A stretch of DNA of 51,669 bases from Mesorhizobium sp. (GCA_004963905.1 SUGL01000043.1:1-51669); one strand, 5' to 3'; positions 26,286 through 35,859 are shown, counted from the first letter of the stretch. Program-made: numbers and translations. Notes: generated by a model from the letters alone, not told the origin.

Positions 26286-27202
26286 GCGCGGAGACGATTC
26301 AAACCCGCCGTGAGTGGCTGCTCAGCGAGCGGCCGGCCTCGCGCGTGCAGGCGAGGCTCGGCCGCGCCTATGTGGCGTGGCGGCGTTTTTCTGCCAACCG
26401 GTTGGCCCTCGTCGGTCTGCTGATCATCCTCGCGCTGGTGGCGGTCGCCGCCTTTGCCGACGTGCTGGCGCCCTATTCGCCGACCGTGGGCGACCTGAAG
26501 AACGCCCGCTTGCTTCCGCCCGGCGCCGCGCACTGGTTCGGCACGGACGACCTTGGCCGCGACATCTATTCCCGCATCGTCTACGGTTCGCGCTGGACGC
26601 TCTACGTCGTCATCCTCGTCGCCGTCATCGCCGCCCCCATCGGTCTGCTGGTCGGCACTGTCGCCGGCTATGCCGGCGGCTGGACCGACACCATCCTGAT
26701 GCGCATCACCGACATCTTCCTCGCCTTCCCGAAGCTGGTTCTGGCGCTTGCCTTCGTCGCGGCGCTCGGGCCTGGCATCGAGAACGCGGTGCTGGCGATC
26801 GCCATCACCTCCTGGCCGCCTTACGCGCGCATAGCCCGCGCCGAGACGCTGACGGTGCGCAACTCCGATTTCATCAAGGCGGTGCAGCTGATGGGCGCTT
26901 CGCCCTTTCGCATCGTGCTGCGTCACATCATGCCGCTCTGCATCTCCTCCCTGATCATCCGCGTGACGCTCGACATGGCGGGCATCATCCTCACCGCCGC
27001 CGGCCTCGGCTTCCTCGGCCTCGGCGCGCAGCCGCCGCTGCCGGAATGGGGCGCGATGATCGCGTCGGGCCGCCGCTTCATCCTCGACCAGTGGTGGGTG
27101 GCTGCCGCGCCGGGCGCTGCCATCCTCATCGTCAGCCTCGGCTTCAACCTGCTCGGCGACGGCCTGCGCGACGCGCTCGATCCACGGAGCGGCGACCAGT
27201 GA
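26282..27202 (+). CDS. Peptide-type ABC transporter permease (DppC class)
   Basis: A 306-residue inner-membrane permease, partner of the preceding gene. Cytosolic N-terminus, first helix LALVGLLIILALVAVAAFADVL, then the DppC signature HWFGTDDLGRDIYSRIVYGSR (shown in part) and the EAA-type loop NSDFIKAVQLMGASPFRIVLRH. It ends GDGLRDALDPRS, as expected for the family. Starts with a 4-base overlap with the upstream gene and shares GTGA with the ATPase gene downstream, consistent with coupled translation. Confidence 0.92.
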   Translation: MSAETIQTRREWLLSERPASRVQARLGRAYVAWRRFSANRLALVGLLIILALVAVAAFADVLAPYSPTVGDLKNARLLPPGAAHWFGTDDLGRDIYSRIVYGSRWTLYVVILVAVIAAPIGLLVGTVAGYAGGWTDTILMRITDIFLAFPKLVLALAFVAALGPGIENAVLAIAITSWPPYARIARAETLTVRNSDFIKAVQLMGASPFRIVLRHIMPLCISSLIIRVTLDMAGIILTAAGLGFLGLGAQPPLPEWGAMIASGRRFILDQWWVAAAPGAAILIVSLGFNLLGDGLRDALDPRSGDQ

Positions 27203-28059
27203 GCGGCAATCCTGACAAGCAAACAAAAGCCTCGCTGCTCGAAGTCGACGACCTGCGCGTCACTTTCCCGACCCGCACCGGCATCGTGCAGGCGGTGCGG
27301 GGCGTTTCCTTCTCGCTCGGCCGCGAGCGGCTGGGCATCGTCGGCGAGAGCGGCTCCGGCAAGTCGCAGACCGGCCGCGCCATCATGGGCTTGACCCCAC
27401 CGCAGGCTGAGGTGTCGGCGAACAGGCTCGCTTTCGACGGAATCGACCTATTGTCGATATCCCCCCGCGAACGCCGGGCGCTGCGCGGCAACCGCATCGC
27501 CATGATCCTGCAGGATCCGAAATATTCGCTCGATCCGGTGATGACCATCGGCCGCCAGATCGTCGAGACGCTGCGCACGCATGAGAAGGTCGGAAAGGCG
27601 GAAGCCCGCGAGCGCGCGCTGGAGATGTTGCGGGCGGTGCAGATACGCGATCCGGCGCGTGTCTTCGATCTCCACCCGCACGAGGTCTCGGGCGGCATGG
27701 GCCAGCGCGCGATGATCGCCATGATGCTGATCGCCGGACCGGAACTGATGATCGCCGACGAGCCGACCTCGGCGCTCGACGTCACCGTGCAGCTCGACGT
27801 GCTGAACATCCTCGACAGGCTGGTCGCCGAGCGCGGCATGGGGCTGATCTTCATCTCGCATGATCTGCGCCTGGTCTCCTCCTTCTGCGACCGCGTCGTC
27901 GTCATGTATGCCGGCAAGGTGGTCGAGCAGCTCAAGGCGTCCGAGTTGCGCGATGCCCAGCATCCCTACACGCGCGGCCTGCTCAACTGCATGCCGAGGA
28001 TCGGCTTCGAGCGGCATCCGCTGCCGGTGCTCGACCGCAAGCCGGAGTGGGCGGCATGA
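27199..28059 (+). CDS. Peptide-type ABC transporter ATP-binding protein (DppD class)
   Basis: A 286-residue ABC ATPase. Walker A is GESGSGKSQ, the Q-loop lies in MILQDPKYSLDPV, the signature is VSGGMGQRAMIAMML and Walker B is LMIADEPTSALD. The signature's GGMGQR is unusual against the common GGQRQR, but the key SGG and Q residues are kept. The open frame continues far upstream through the permease gene; the GTG at 27199, in a GTGA overlap, gives the expected N-terminus. The C-terminus is short for the class, ending after the peptide-transporter extension. Confidence 0.9.
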   Translation: MSGNPDKQTKASLLEVDDLRVTFPTRTGIVQAVRGVSFSLGRERLGIVGESGSGKSQTGRAIMGLTPPQAEVSANRLAFDGIDLLSISPRERRALRGNRIAMILQDPKYSLDPVMTIGRQIVETLRTHEKVGKAEARERALEMLRAVQIRDPARVFDLHPHEVSGGMGQRAMIAMMLIAGPELMIADEPTSALDVTVQLDVLNILDRLVAERGMGLIFISHDLRLVSSFCDRVVVMYAGKVVEQLKASELRDAQHPYTRGLLNCMPRIGFERHPLPVLDRKPEWAA

Positions 28060-28802
28060 CGGCCGCGATCGCCATCGAAGGGCTGGAAGTGGTCTTCGAC
28101 CGTTTTCGCGCGCTGAAGGGCGTCAGCCTCGAAGTGAGGGAAGGCGAGTCCTACGGCCTGGTCGGTGAGAGCGGCTCCGGCAAATCGACGCTGTTGAAAG
28201 CGATCACCGGCCTGGCGCCCGTCGCTTCAGGCACCATCACCGTCAACGGCGAGGGGCTCGGCAGAACCCGCGACAAGGCCTTTTACCGCGACGTGCAGAT
28301 GGTCTTCCAGGACCCCTACGGCTCGCTGCATCCGCGCCAGACGGTCGACCGGCTGCTGCAGGAGCCTTTGGCCATCCACGGCATTGCCGATGGCGAAAAG
28401 CGCATCGAGCGCGCGCTGGACGAGGTCGGCCTCGGCAAGGGCTTCCGCTTCCGCTACGCGCACCAGCTTTCCGGCGGCCAACGCCAGCGCGTGGCGATCG
28501 CCCGCGCGCTGATCCTCGAACCCTCGATCCTCTTGCTCGACGAGCCGACCTCGGCGCTCGACGCTTCCGTGCAAGCCGAGGTGCTGAACCTGCTCGAAGA
28601 GGTTCGCCGGCGCCGCAAGCTCACCTTCCTGATGGTCAGCCACGACCTCGCCATCATCACCCATATGTGCGAGCGGCTTATGGTGATGCAGAACGGCGAG
28701 ACGGTGGAGACGCTGACCGCGAGCCAGCTGATCGGCCATAGGGTGGGCGAGGATTACACGCGCAACCTCTTGAGGGCGAGCGAGGGGTTTGTGCGGGTGT
28801 AG
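28056..28802 (+). CDS. Peptide-type ABC transporter ATP-binding protein (DppF class)
   Basis: A 248-residue ABC ATPase, last gene of the operon. Walker A GESGSGKST, Q-loop MVFQDPYGSLHPRQT (the DppF/OppF form), signature LSGGQRQRVAIARAL, Walker B LLLDEPTSALD, H-loop VSHDLA. ATG at 28056 within an ATGA overlap is preferred over a GTG nine bases earlier. A family i palindrome follows the stop by about 20 bases and may help end or protect the transcript. Confidence 0.9.
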   Translation: MTAAIAIEGLEVVFDRFRALKGVSLEVREGESYGLVGESGSGKSTLLKAITGLAPVASGTITVNGEGLGRTRDKAFYRDVQMVFQDPYGSLHPRQTVDRLLQEPLAIHGIADGEKRIERALDEVGLGKGFRFRYAHQLSGGQRQRVAIARALILEPSILLLDEPTSALDASVQAEVLNLLEEVRRRRKLTFLMVSHDLAIITHMCERLMVMQNGETVETLTASQLIGHRVGEDYTRNLLRASEGFVRV

Positions 28803-28824
28803 TTTTCTACGCCTCGTTCTGTCA

Positions 28825-28981
28825 CACCCCCCTCTGGCCTGCCGGCCATCTCCCCCTCAAGGGGGGAGATTGGCAGCTTCCGCCGCCGCACCAAATTTAC
28901 AACGCTGCTGATTGGCGAAAGTCGAGGCGACATCGATCTCCCCCCTTGAGGGGGAGATGGCCGGCAGGCCAGAGAGGGGTG
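28825..28981. repeat. Family i composite palindrome, copy 4
   Basis: Arms contain CTCTGGCCTGCCGGCCAT and ATGGCCGGCAGGCCAGAG. Relative to copies 1 and 3 (TGTCCTGCCGGACAT), the changes occur in both arms so pairing is conserved. The loop has GCTGATTGGCGAAAGTCG (about 28907-28924). It occupies the space between the convergent ABC operon and RND operon. Confidence 0.87.
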
Positions 28982-29021
28982 CTGTCCCGCCAACTTAAGA
29001 GCTTTGCTTAGACCGACCGCC

Positions 29022-32000
29022 TCAGGCTGTCGCGCCTTCCGACACCGCTTCGTTGTGCCCAGCTTCGTCCTCCCGCCCCTGTTTCGGTGGCTCCTTGACC
29101 CTGAACCACGTCACATAGAGCGCCGGCAGGAAGAGCAGCGTGATAGCAGTACCCGCGATGATGCCGCCCATCATCGCATAGGCCATCGGCCCCCAGAACA
29201 CTTCGCGCGCGATCGGGATCAGCGCTAGGCTTGCGGCGGCGGCCGTCAGCGCGATCGGCCGCATGCGGTGCTCGGTCGCTTCGATGACGGCCGCCCAGCG
29301 CTTCTTGCCTTCGGCGACGAGATCCTCGATCTGCACGATCAGGATGACCGAGTTGCGGATCAGGATGCCGATCAGCGCCAGCACGCCGAGGATGGCGACG
29401 AAGCCGAGCGGCGCGCCGCTGGGCACCAGCGCCGCCACCACGCCGATCAGGCCGAGCGGCGCCACCGCCACCACCAGGAACAGGCGCTGGAAGCTCTGCA
29501 ACTGCACCATCAGGATGGTCGCCATGATGAACAGCATCAGCGGCACGACGGCAGCGATCGGCCCCTGGCTGTTGGCGCTCTCCTCGACCGACCCGGCGGT
29601 CTGCACCGAATAGCCGGGCGGCAGCTTGGCGATGAAGGCGTCGACCGACGGCTTCAGCTCGGTGACGACGGTCGCCGGCAAAACGTCGCCGACCATGCCG
29701 GCGCGCACGGTGATCGTCGGCGTGCGGTTGCGCCGCCACACCGTCGGCTGCTCCAGGTCGTAGCGGATGTTGGCGACCGCGGCGAGCGGGATCGCGTCGC
29801 CATTGCCGGTCGGCAACTGCATGTTCTGCAGCGTCGATATCGAGGTCCGGTCCGCCTCGCGCGAGCGCGCCACGACATTGATCAGGTAAGTGGCGTCGCG
29901 CACCTGCGTGATCGTCGCGCCGCCCACCGTGCTGTTCAACGCGCTGGCGATGTCGGACGAGGTGATGCCGAGCTGGCGCGCCTTGTCCTGCAGCACGTCG
30001 ACCCTCAGCACACGCTGCGGCTCGTTCCAGTCGAAGGTGGGTGCCGCGAGCTTCGGATTGGCCGAGATCACGCCGGCAAACCGCTGCGCCAGTTCGCGCA
30101 CGGTCTGGATATCCGGGCCGCCGACGCGGTACTGCACGGGGCGTCCGACCGGTGGCCCGAGCTCGAGCGGCTTGACGAAGGCATCGGTGCCGACGAATTC
30201 CTCGCGCAGCAGCTTCTCCAGCGCCGGCTTGACGCGGTTGCGCGCCTCGATGCTCTTGGTGACGATGACGGTCTGGCCGAAATACGGATTGGCCGGCTGC
30301 ACGTCGAAAGCGAGCAGGAAGCGCACCGCACCCTGGCCGATATAGGAAGAGAAATGGTCGATGTCGGGGTTTCCGACAAGCGCGCGCTGCTCGAAGCGCT
30401 CCATCTGGTCGCGCGTCTCGGCGATCGATGAGTTCTGCGGCAGGTTCCAGTCGACGATTAGCTCCGGCCGATCCGAGGGCGGGAAGAACTGCTGCTGGAC
30501 GAGGCCGAAGCCGGCGATGGAGGCCGCGAACAAAAGCACGGTCGCGATGATGGTCAGCCAATGGCGGCGCACCGAAAAGACGAGCACGCGGCGGAACATC
30601 GAGGTGAAGCGCCCGGGCTGGTCGTGGTGCTTGGCCTTCATCTTGGCCGGCAGGATGGTGACGCCGAGCAGCGGGGCGAACAGCACCGCCACGATCCATG
30701 ATACGAGCAGCGACACGGCGATGACGACGAACAGCGTGAAGGTGTATTCGCCGGCGGCGCTGTTGTTGAGGCCGATCGGAATGAAGCCGGCGACCGTCAC
30801 CAGCGTGCCGGTCAGCATCGGGAAGGCGGTCGAGATGTAGACATAGGTCGCCGCCTTGCGCAGGTTGTCGCCCACCTCCAGCCGCGCCACCATCATCTCC
30901 ACCGCGATCATCGCATCGTCGACCAAAAGGCCGAGCGCGATGATCAGCGCGCCGAGCGAAATGCGCTGCAGCGAGATGCCGAGATAGGCCATGACCGTGA
31001 AGGTGATGGCCAGAACCAGCGGGATCGACAGCGCCACGACGAAGCCGGCACGCAGGCCGAGGCTGATGAAGGACACGGCAAGCACGATCGCCACCGCCTC
31101 GAACAGCGCGCGGGTGAAACCGGAGACCGCCTCCTCGACGATCACCGGCTGGTCGGCGACCAGATGCACGCCGACGCCGATCGGCAGGTCGGCCAGCACT
31201 TTTTCCATCTCCTTGTGCAGCGCCTCGCCGAATTCGAGCAGGTTGGCGTTGGGCTTCATGCCGATGGCGAGGCCGATCGCATCCTGGCCGTTGAACCGGA
31301 ACAAGGCCGTCGGCGGGTCGACATAGCCGCGCGTGATCGTCGCCACGTCGCTCAGCCGGAAGAAGCGGTCGTTGACGCGCAGGTTGATGGCGCGAAGGCT
31401 TTCCTCGGAGGTGAACTGGCCGCCGACGCGCACGCTGACGCGCTCCGGCCCGGACTGGATGACGCCCGACGGCGTGATCGCGTTCTGTGCCTGCAGGCTG
31501 GCGACGATCTGCTGCTGGTTGAGGCCGAGCGCCGCGATCTGGCGGCTCGAGAATTCGAGATAGATCGCCTCGTCCTGGGCGCCGACGAGATCGACCTTGC
31601 CGGCATTCGGCACCGTCAGGATCTTGGTGCGCACATCCTCGACATAGTCGCGCAGCTGGCGCGGCGTCAGTCCGTCTGCGGTGAAGGCGTAGATGTTGCC
31701 GTAGACGTCGCCGAAGCGGTCGTTGAAGAACGGCCCCTGCACGCCTTGCGGGAACTGCGCCCAGATGTCGTTGACCATGTTGCGCACCTGCTGCCAGGTC
31801 GGCACGACGTCGCGCGCCTTGGTGGTCGGCTTCAGGTTGACGAAGATGACGGTCTTGCCGGCGGTCGTGACCGATTTGGTGTAGTCGAGGCTGTCGAGCT
31901 CCTCGAGCTTCTTTTCGATCCGGTCGGTCACCTGGCGCACGGTCTCGTTGACCGAAGCGCCCGGCCAGTTCGCCTGGATCAGCATCGTCTTGATGGTGAA

Positions 32001-32126
32001 GGCCGGGTCCTCCTCGCGGCCGAGATGGAGATAGGAGAAGACGCCGGCCACGACGAAGACCAGCATGAAATACCAGACCAGCGAACGGTGGCTGAGGGCC
32101 CAGTCGGAGAGGTTGAAGCCTTTCAT
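29022..32126 (-). CDS. RND efflux permease, TriC-like
   Basis: A 1034-residue inner-membrane proton/drug antiporter. It begins MKGFNLSDWALSHRSLVWYF, strongly recalling P. aeruginosa TriC, and contains LGREEDPAFTIKTM, RQVTDRIEKKLEELDSLDY and two RND halves, each with a large periplasmic domain. Helix 4 carries the proton-relay aspartates in LGLLVDDAMIAVEMM. The C-terminal helices include ALIGILIRNSVILIVQIED. The frame is open upstream inside the adaptor gene; the ATG at 32126 overlaps that gene's stop (TGATG). TriABC systems use two adaptors, which matches the two upstream genes here. The substrates cannot be predicted. Confidence 0.9.
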   Translation of the reverse strand: MKGFNLSDWALSHRSLVWYFMLVFVVAGVFSYLHLGREEDPAFTIKTMLIQANWPGASVNETVRQVTDRIEKKLEELDSLDYTKSVTTAGKTVIFVNLKPTTKARDVVPTWQQVRNMVNDIWAQFPQGVQGPFFNDRFGDVYGNIYAFTADGLTPRQLRDYVEDVRTKILTVPNAGKVDLVGAQDEAIYLEFSSRQIAALGLNQQQIVASLQAQNAITPSGVIQSGPERVSVRVGGQFTSEESLRAINLRVNDRFFRLSDVATITRGYVDPPTALFRFNGQDAIGLAIGMKPNANLLEFGEALHKEMEKVLADLPIGVGVHLVADQPVIVEEAVSGFTRALFEAVAIVLAVSFISLGLRAGFVVALSIPLVLAITFTVMAYLGISLQRISLGALIIALGLLVDDAMIAVEMMVARLEVGDNLRKAATYVYISTAFPMLTGTLVTVAGFIPIGLNNSAAGEYTFTLFVVIAVSLLVSWIVAVLFAPLLGVTILPAKMKAKHHDQPGRFTSMFRRVLVFSVRRHWLTIIATVLLFAASIAGFGLVQQQFFPPSDRPELIVDWNLPQNSSIAETRDQMERFEQRALVGNPDIDHFSSYIGQGAVRFLLAFDVQPANPYFGQTVIVTKSIEARNRVKPALEKLLREEFVGTDAFVKPLELGPPVGRPVQYRVGGPDIQTVRELAQRFAGVISANPKLAAPTFDWNEPQRVLRVDVLQDKARQLGITSSDIASALNSTVGGATITQVRDATYLINVVARSREADRTSISTLQNMQLPTGNGDAIPLAAVANIRYDLEQPTVWRRNRTPTITVRAGMVGDVLPATVVTELKPSVDAFIAKLPPGYSVQTAGSVEESANSQGPIAAVVPLMLFIMATILMVQLQSFQRLFLVVAVAPLGLIGVVAALVPSGAPLGFVAILGVLALIGILIRNSVILIVQIEDLVAEGKKRWAAVIEATEHRMRPIALTAAAASLALIPIAREVFWGPMAYAMMGGIIAGTAITLLFLPALYVTWFRVKEPPKQGREDEAGHNEAVSEGATA

Positions 32127-33199
32127 CAGACCCCTCCCTCCAGCAGCTTGACCTTCTGGCCTTCGGCGAGGCTGTGGACGCCGGCGGTGACCACGCGCAT
32201 GCCAGCCTCCAGCCCTTGCGCCACCGTGAAGGTGTCGCCGCTCTTCGAAGCGACCTTGATCTCGCGCGCGCTCACGCTGGAGGACTGCGGATCGACGACC
32301 CACACCTTGTCGGCGCCGTTCTCCTGGAGCAGAGCAGACATCGGCAGCTCTATCGTGGGCGCCACCTTCGTCATGCGGGTCGCCGTGATGGTCGAGCCCA
32401 GCCGGAACGCCGGCGGCGGATCGGTAAGCGTCAGCCGCACGCGGCGGGTGCGGGTCGAGCCTTCGGCTTGCGGCGCGATCTCGCGCAGCCTGGCCTCGGT
32501 GGTGATCGAGGGCAGCGACTGCAGGATGATGTGGAACGGGGTGCCGACGGCGAGATCGCCGGTCAGCTGGTCGGGGATGTCGACCACCGCCTCGCGCGGA
32601 TCGGTGCGCGCCACGGTGACGACCGTCTGGCCCGGCGATACGGTCTGGCCGACTTCCGCGCCTGTCGCCGTGACGACGCCGTCGAAGTCGGAGAACAGCC
32701 GCGCATAGCCGAGCTGCTCCTGCGACTTGGCCAAAGCGGCGTTGGCTCGCTCGACGCTGGCCGCCGCCGCTTGCCGGGCCTGCTGCGCGGCGTCGAAGAC
32801 GGACTGCGGAGTGTTGGCGGAGGCAAGCAGTGCGCGCTGCCGCTCCTCGCTCGCCGCCGCATTGGCGAACTGCGCCTGGGCATTCGACAAATCCGCTTTC
32901 GAGGCCTGGAGGGCGAGCTCGAGCGCCGTCGGATCGAGCGCGGCGATCGTCGTGCCCTTGGTGACGATGTCGCCGACCTTGACGTCGCGCGAGACGACGC
33001 GGCCGAGCAGACGGAAGGCAAGGTCGGCGCTGTATTGCGGCTCGACCGTCCCGGCAAAGCCGAAGGTTTCGACCGACTTCGGTTCGACGACCATCGACAG
33101 CACCGGCCGGATGATCTCGGGCGGCTTCTCTTCCGAGCGCGAGCAGGCGGCGAGCGATGCGAGCAGAACAAGAGCGGAAACGCCAAGCCGTGGGTTCAT
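32126..33199 (-). CDS. RND efflux periplasmic adaptor, TriB-like lipoprotein
   Basis: A 357-residue membrane-fusion protein. The signal peptide ends in a lipobox, SLAAC (Cys about residue 19), so it is lipid-anchored to the inner membrane. A lipoyl half-motif FRLLGRVVSRDVKVGDIVTKG precedes a coiled-coil hairpin (about residues 95-170), and beta-barrel and membrane-proximal domains follow. It bridges the permease to an outer-membrane channel that is not encoded in the window. Overlaps both neighbours (ATGA with the upstream adaptor gene, TGATG with the permease gene). Confidence 0.9.
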   Translation of the reverse strand: MNPRLGVSALVLLASLAACSRSEEKPPEIIRPVLSMVVEPKSVETFGFAGTVEPQYSADLAFRLLGRVVSRDVKVGDIVTKGTTIAALDPTALELALQASKADLSNAQAQFANAAASEERQRALLASANTPQSVFDAAQQARQAAAASVERANAALAKSQEQLGYARLFSDFDGVVTATGAEVGQTVSPGQTVVTVARTDPREAVVDIPDQLTGDLAVGTPFHIILQSLPSITTEARLREIAPQAEGSTRTRRVRLTLTDPPPAFRLGSTITATRMTKVAPTIELPMSALLQENGADKVWVVDPQSSSVSAREIKVASKSGDTFTVAQGLEAGMRVVTAGVHSLAEGQKVKLLEGGV

Positions 33200-34327
33200 T
33201 GACCGGCTCCCGCTATCTCGATCGTCTGGCCGGGGCTGAGCAATTGCCCGCCGGCGGTTACGACGCTCTGGCCGGCCTCGAGCCCTTTGTCGACGACGAC
33301 CACGCCGGACTCGAAGGCAAGCACCTCGACCGGCGCCGTCGATACCGCCTTGCTCGACGGGTCGACGATCCAGACGGCCGGTTTGCCGGCGGTGGACGTC
33401 AGCGCCTGCCAGGGCAACAGCACGGCTTTCACCGCCTTGGCGCTGACGGTGCCGATGACGGCCGCACCCAGCGGCATACCTGTAGGTGTGTCGGGTATGC
33501 CGACCTTGACCCTGATCGATCCCGACGCGGTGTCGACTGCCGGCGAGATTTCCCGCACCTTGCCCGTTGCCTTGACCTGGGGGTCGGAGAGCAACGTGAT
33601 GGTCACGGCCGGCGCCGAAGGCGTCTGGGCAACCAGCGTCTCATGCACGTTGAACACCGCATCGCGGTCGCCATCCTCGGCGATGGTGAAGGCGGTCTGC
33701 GCCGCTTGCACCACCTGTCCGGCCTCGACCTGACGCGCGGTGATCACACCTGCGGCACCCGCCTTGAGTTCGGTGAAGGACAGGTTTTCCTTGGCGTTGG
33801 CCAAGGCGCTTTGCGCGGCCTCGACGCTGCCTTGCGCCACTTTCAGCGTCTGGTCGGCGCTGTCGAAGTCGCGTCTGGTCGTAAAACCCTGCGAAAGCAG
33901 CGTCTTTTGCCGTTGGTAGGTGGCCGCGGCCTGGGTGAGCTGCGCCTGCGCGGCGTCGAGATCGGCCTGCGCCGAGCGCAGGTCCGATTCCTGTTCCTGC
34001 GGATCGATGCGGGCAAAGCACCGCGCCCTGGTCGACATGCTGGCCGACATCGACCAGCCGCTCGGCGACCCGGCCGCCGACGCGGAACGACAGATTGTTG
34101 AGCGTGCGCGCGGCGATCACGCCGGTCAGCGAGGTTCTTGGCGCGTAGTCGGCGAGCGCGACCGTCTGCGTGGTGACCATCACCGGCAGCCTCTTTTCCG
34201 CCGCCTGCTGTTTCTGGCAGCCGGCCACTGAAAGGGCTGCGGCGCAGATGAAGAGCAGCAGGACGTTTCGACGAGACGAAAGACGGGGCGGCGAAGACGG
34301 CAAGGCGGACGTCGCGATCCTGCTCAT
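33196..34327 (-). pseudogene. RND efflux periplasmic adaptor, TriA-like, disrupted by a one-base frameshift
   Basis: The first gene of the RND operon. From the ATG at 34327 (good GAGGGG ribosome site) the frame gives a lipoprotein signal (LSVAGC) and the adaptor N-terminus through VGQHVDQGAVL, then runs out of frame. The adaptor sequence resumes in another frame as ARIDPQEQESDLRSAQADL and continues, with coiled-coil, lipoyl and barrel domains, to the stop at 33196. Removing one base from the AAA run at 34015-34017 (plus strand) restores GAVLARIDP, a normal adaptor junction, and a 376-residue protein. It is either a real inactivating or phase-variable lesion or a sequencing error in a short homopolymer. 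Confidence 0.85.
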
Positions 34328-34460
34328 GGTTCCCCTCGGCCGCGGGAGCCGCTCCTGACGGCGCTACGTCGCGGATGAAATGAGGATAATCGATCGACAG
34401 GAAAAGGAAACCGTTTCTGCTCCGTGATCGACCGGCTGGTTAAGATGGATTTCGGCCCAG

Positions 34461-34492
34461 TGGCAGGCCCAATCGACTGGGCCATGGTGCCA
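34461..34492. other. Nested hairpin upstream of gabT
   Basis: TGGCA (34461) and TGCCA (ending 34492) flank GGCCCA-ATCGAC-TGGGCC (34466-34483). It lies in the 254 bases between the divergent RND operon and gabT and may be an operator or leader hairpin. The related string GGCCCAGT also occurs at about 34454 and 34546. No promoter could be fixed. Confidence 0.4.
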
Positions 34493-34581
34493 ACTTGAGG
34501 AAAACGTGAAATAAGGCGAGAAGAGCTCCATCAAACGGAACGGGCCCAGTCTCGATGAGGGATGGCCCGATGAGGGACGAC

Positions 34582-35859
34582 ATGAAGAATTCAGCCATTT
34601 CCGAACGCAAGAACCAGTCGATCTCGCGCGGCGTCGGCATGACCACGCAGATCTACGCCGATCGTGCCGAGAATTCGGAAATCTGGGACGTCGAGGGCCG
34701 CCGCTACATCGACTTCTCTTCCGGAATCGCCGTGGTCAACACCGGTCACCGCCATCCGAAGGTAATCGAGGCGGTCAAGGCGCAGCTCGACCGCTTCACC
34801 CACACCTGCCATCAGGTGGTGCCCTATGAGAGCTATGTGCGGCTGGCCGAGCGGCTGAACGTCATGCTGCCCGGCAAGTTCGACAAGAAGACGATCTTCG
34901 TCACCACCGGCGCCGAGGCGGTCGAGAACGCGATAAAGATCGCGCGCAACGCCACCGGCCGCCAGGCGGTCATCGCCTTCTCCGGCGGCTTCCACGGCCG
35001 CACCTTCATGGGCATGGCGCTGACCGGCAAGGTCGTGCCCTACAAGGTCGGCTTCGGCGCCATGCCGGCCGATGTCTTCCACGCGCCGTTCCCGGTCGCG
35101 CTGCATGGCGTTTCGGCCGCCGATTCGCTTGCCGCGCTCGACAAGCTGTTCAAGGCCGATGTCGATCCGGCCAGGGTCGCCGCCATCATCGTCGAGCCGG
35201 TGCAGGGCGAGGGCGGCTTCTATGAAGCGCCGCGCGACTTCATGACGGCGCTGCGCAAGATCTGCGACCAGCACGGCATCCTGCTCGTCGCCGACGAGGT
35301 GCAGACCGGCTTTGCCCGCACCGGCAAGATGTTCGCCATGGAGCACCACGACGTAGCGCCCGATCTCACCACCATGGCCAAGAGCCTCGCCGGCGGCTTC
35401 CCGCTCTCGGCCGTCACCGGCCGCGCCGAGATCATGGATGCCCCTGGTCCCGGCGGCCTTGGCGGCACCTATGGCGGCAGCCCGATCGGCGTCGCCGCGG
35501 CCCATGCGGTGCTCGACGTCATCGAGGAGGAAAAACTCTGCGATCGCGCCAACGCGCTGGGCGCCAGGCTGAAGCAGCGCCTGGTTTCGATCCGCGAGGA
35601 CGTGCCCGAGATCGTGGACATTCGCGGCCCGGGCTTCATGAACGCCGTCGAGTTCAACGACGTCAAGAAAGGCCTGCCCTCGGCCGAATTCGCCAATGCG
35701 GTGCGGCTGAAGGCGCTCGACAACGGCCTCATCCTGCTCACCTGCGGCGTCTATGGCAACGTCATCCGCTTCCTGTCGCCGATCACCATCCAGGACGGCG
35801 TGATGACCGAGGCGCTCGATATTCTGGAGAGCTCGATCCGCGAAGTGCGGGCGGCCTAA
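34582..35859 (+). CDS. gabT: 4-aminobutyrate aminotransferase (class III PLP enzyme)
   Basis: A 425-residue enzyme predicted to transfer the amino group of GABA to 2-oxoglutarate, giving succinate semialdehyde. The fold's markers are TTGAEAVENAIKIAR, FSGGFHGRT, the PLP-ring aspartate in LLVADEVQTGFARTG and the Schiff-base lysine in MAKSLAGGFPLSA. GGTYGGSPIG follows. Three in-frame ATGs exist (34555, 34570, 34582); the last has GAGGG at good spacing and gives the usual length. Related 5-aminovalerate or ornithine transaminases cannot be fully excluded, but the motif set fits GabT best. No gabD neighbour is present. Confidence 0.87.
   Translation: MKNSAISERKNQSISRGVGMTTQIYADRAENSEIWDVEGRRYIDFSSGIAVVNTGHRHPKVIEAVKAQLDRFTHTCHQVVPYESYVRLAERLNVMLPGKFDKKTIFVTTGAEAVENAIKIARNATGRQAVIAFSGGFHGRTFMGMALTGKVVPYKVGFGAMPADVFHAPFPVALHGVSAADSLAALDKLFKADVDPARVAAIIVEPVQGEGGFYEAPRDFMTALRKICDQHGILLVADEVQTGFARTGKMFAMEHHDVAPDLTTMAKSLAGGFPLSAVTGRAEIMDAPGPGGLGGTYGGSPIGVAAAHAVLDVIEEEKLCDRANALGARLKQRLVSIREDVPEIVDIRGPGFMNAVEFNDVKKGLPSAEFANAVRLKALDNGLILLTCGVYGNVIRFLSPITIQDGVMTEALDILESSIREVRAA

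Noticed and set aside
26314..27198. Upstream extension of the DppD-class ATPase frame
   Set aside because: It overlaps the permease gene entirely and reads as arginine/histidine-rich nonsense; the GTG at 27199 gives the conserved start.
1..28981. CRISPR array interpretation of the recurring palindromes
   Set aside because: Copies are kilobases apart, long and self-complementary, with no regular spacer structure and no cas genes.
32127..32303. Upstream extension of the TriC-like permease frame
   Set aside because: Lies within the coding part of the TriB-like gene; the sequence is arginine-rich and the ATG at 32126 gives the family N-terminus.
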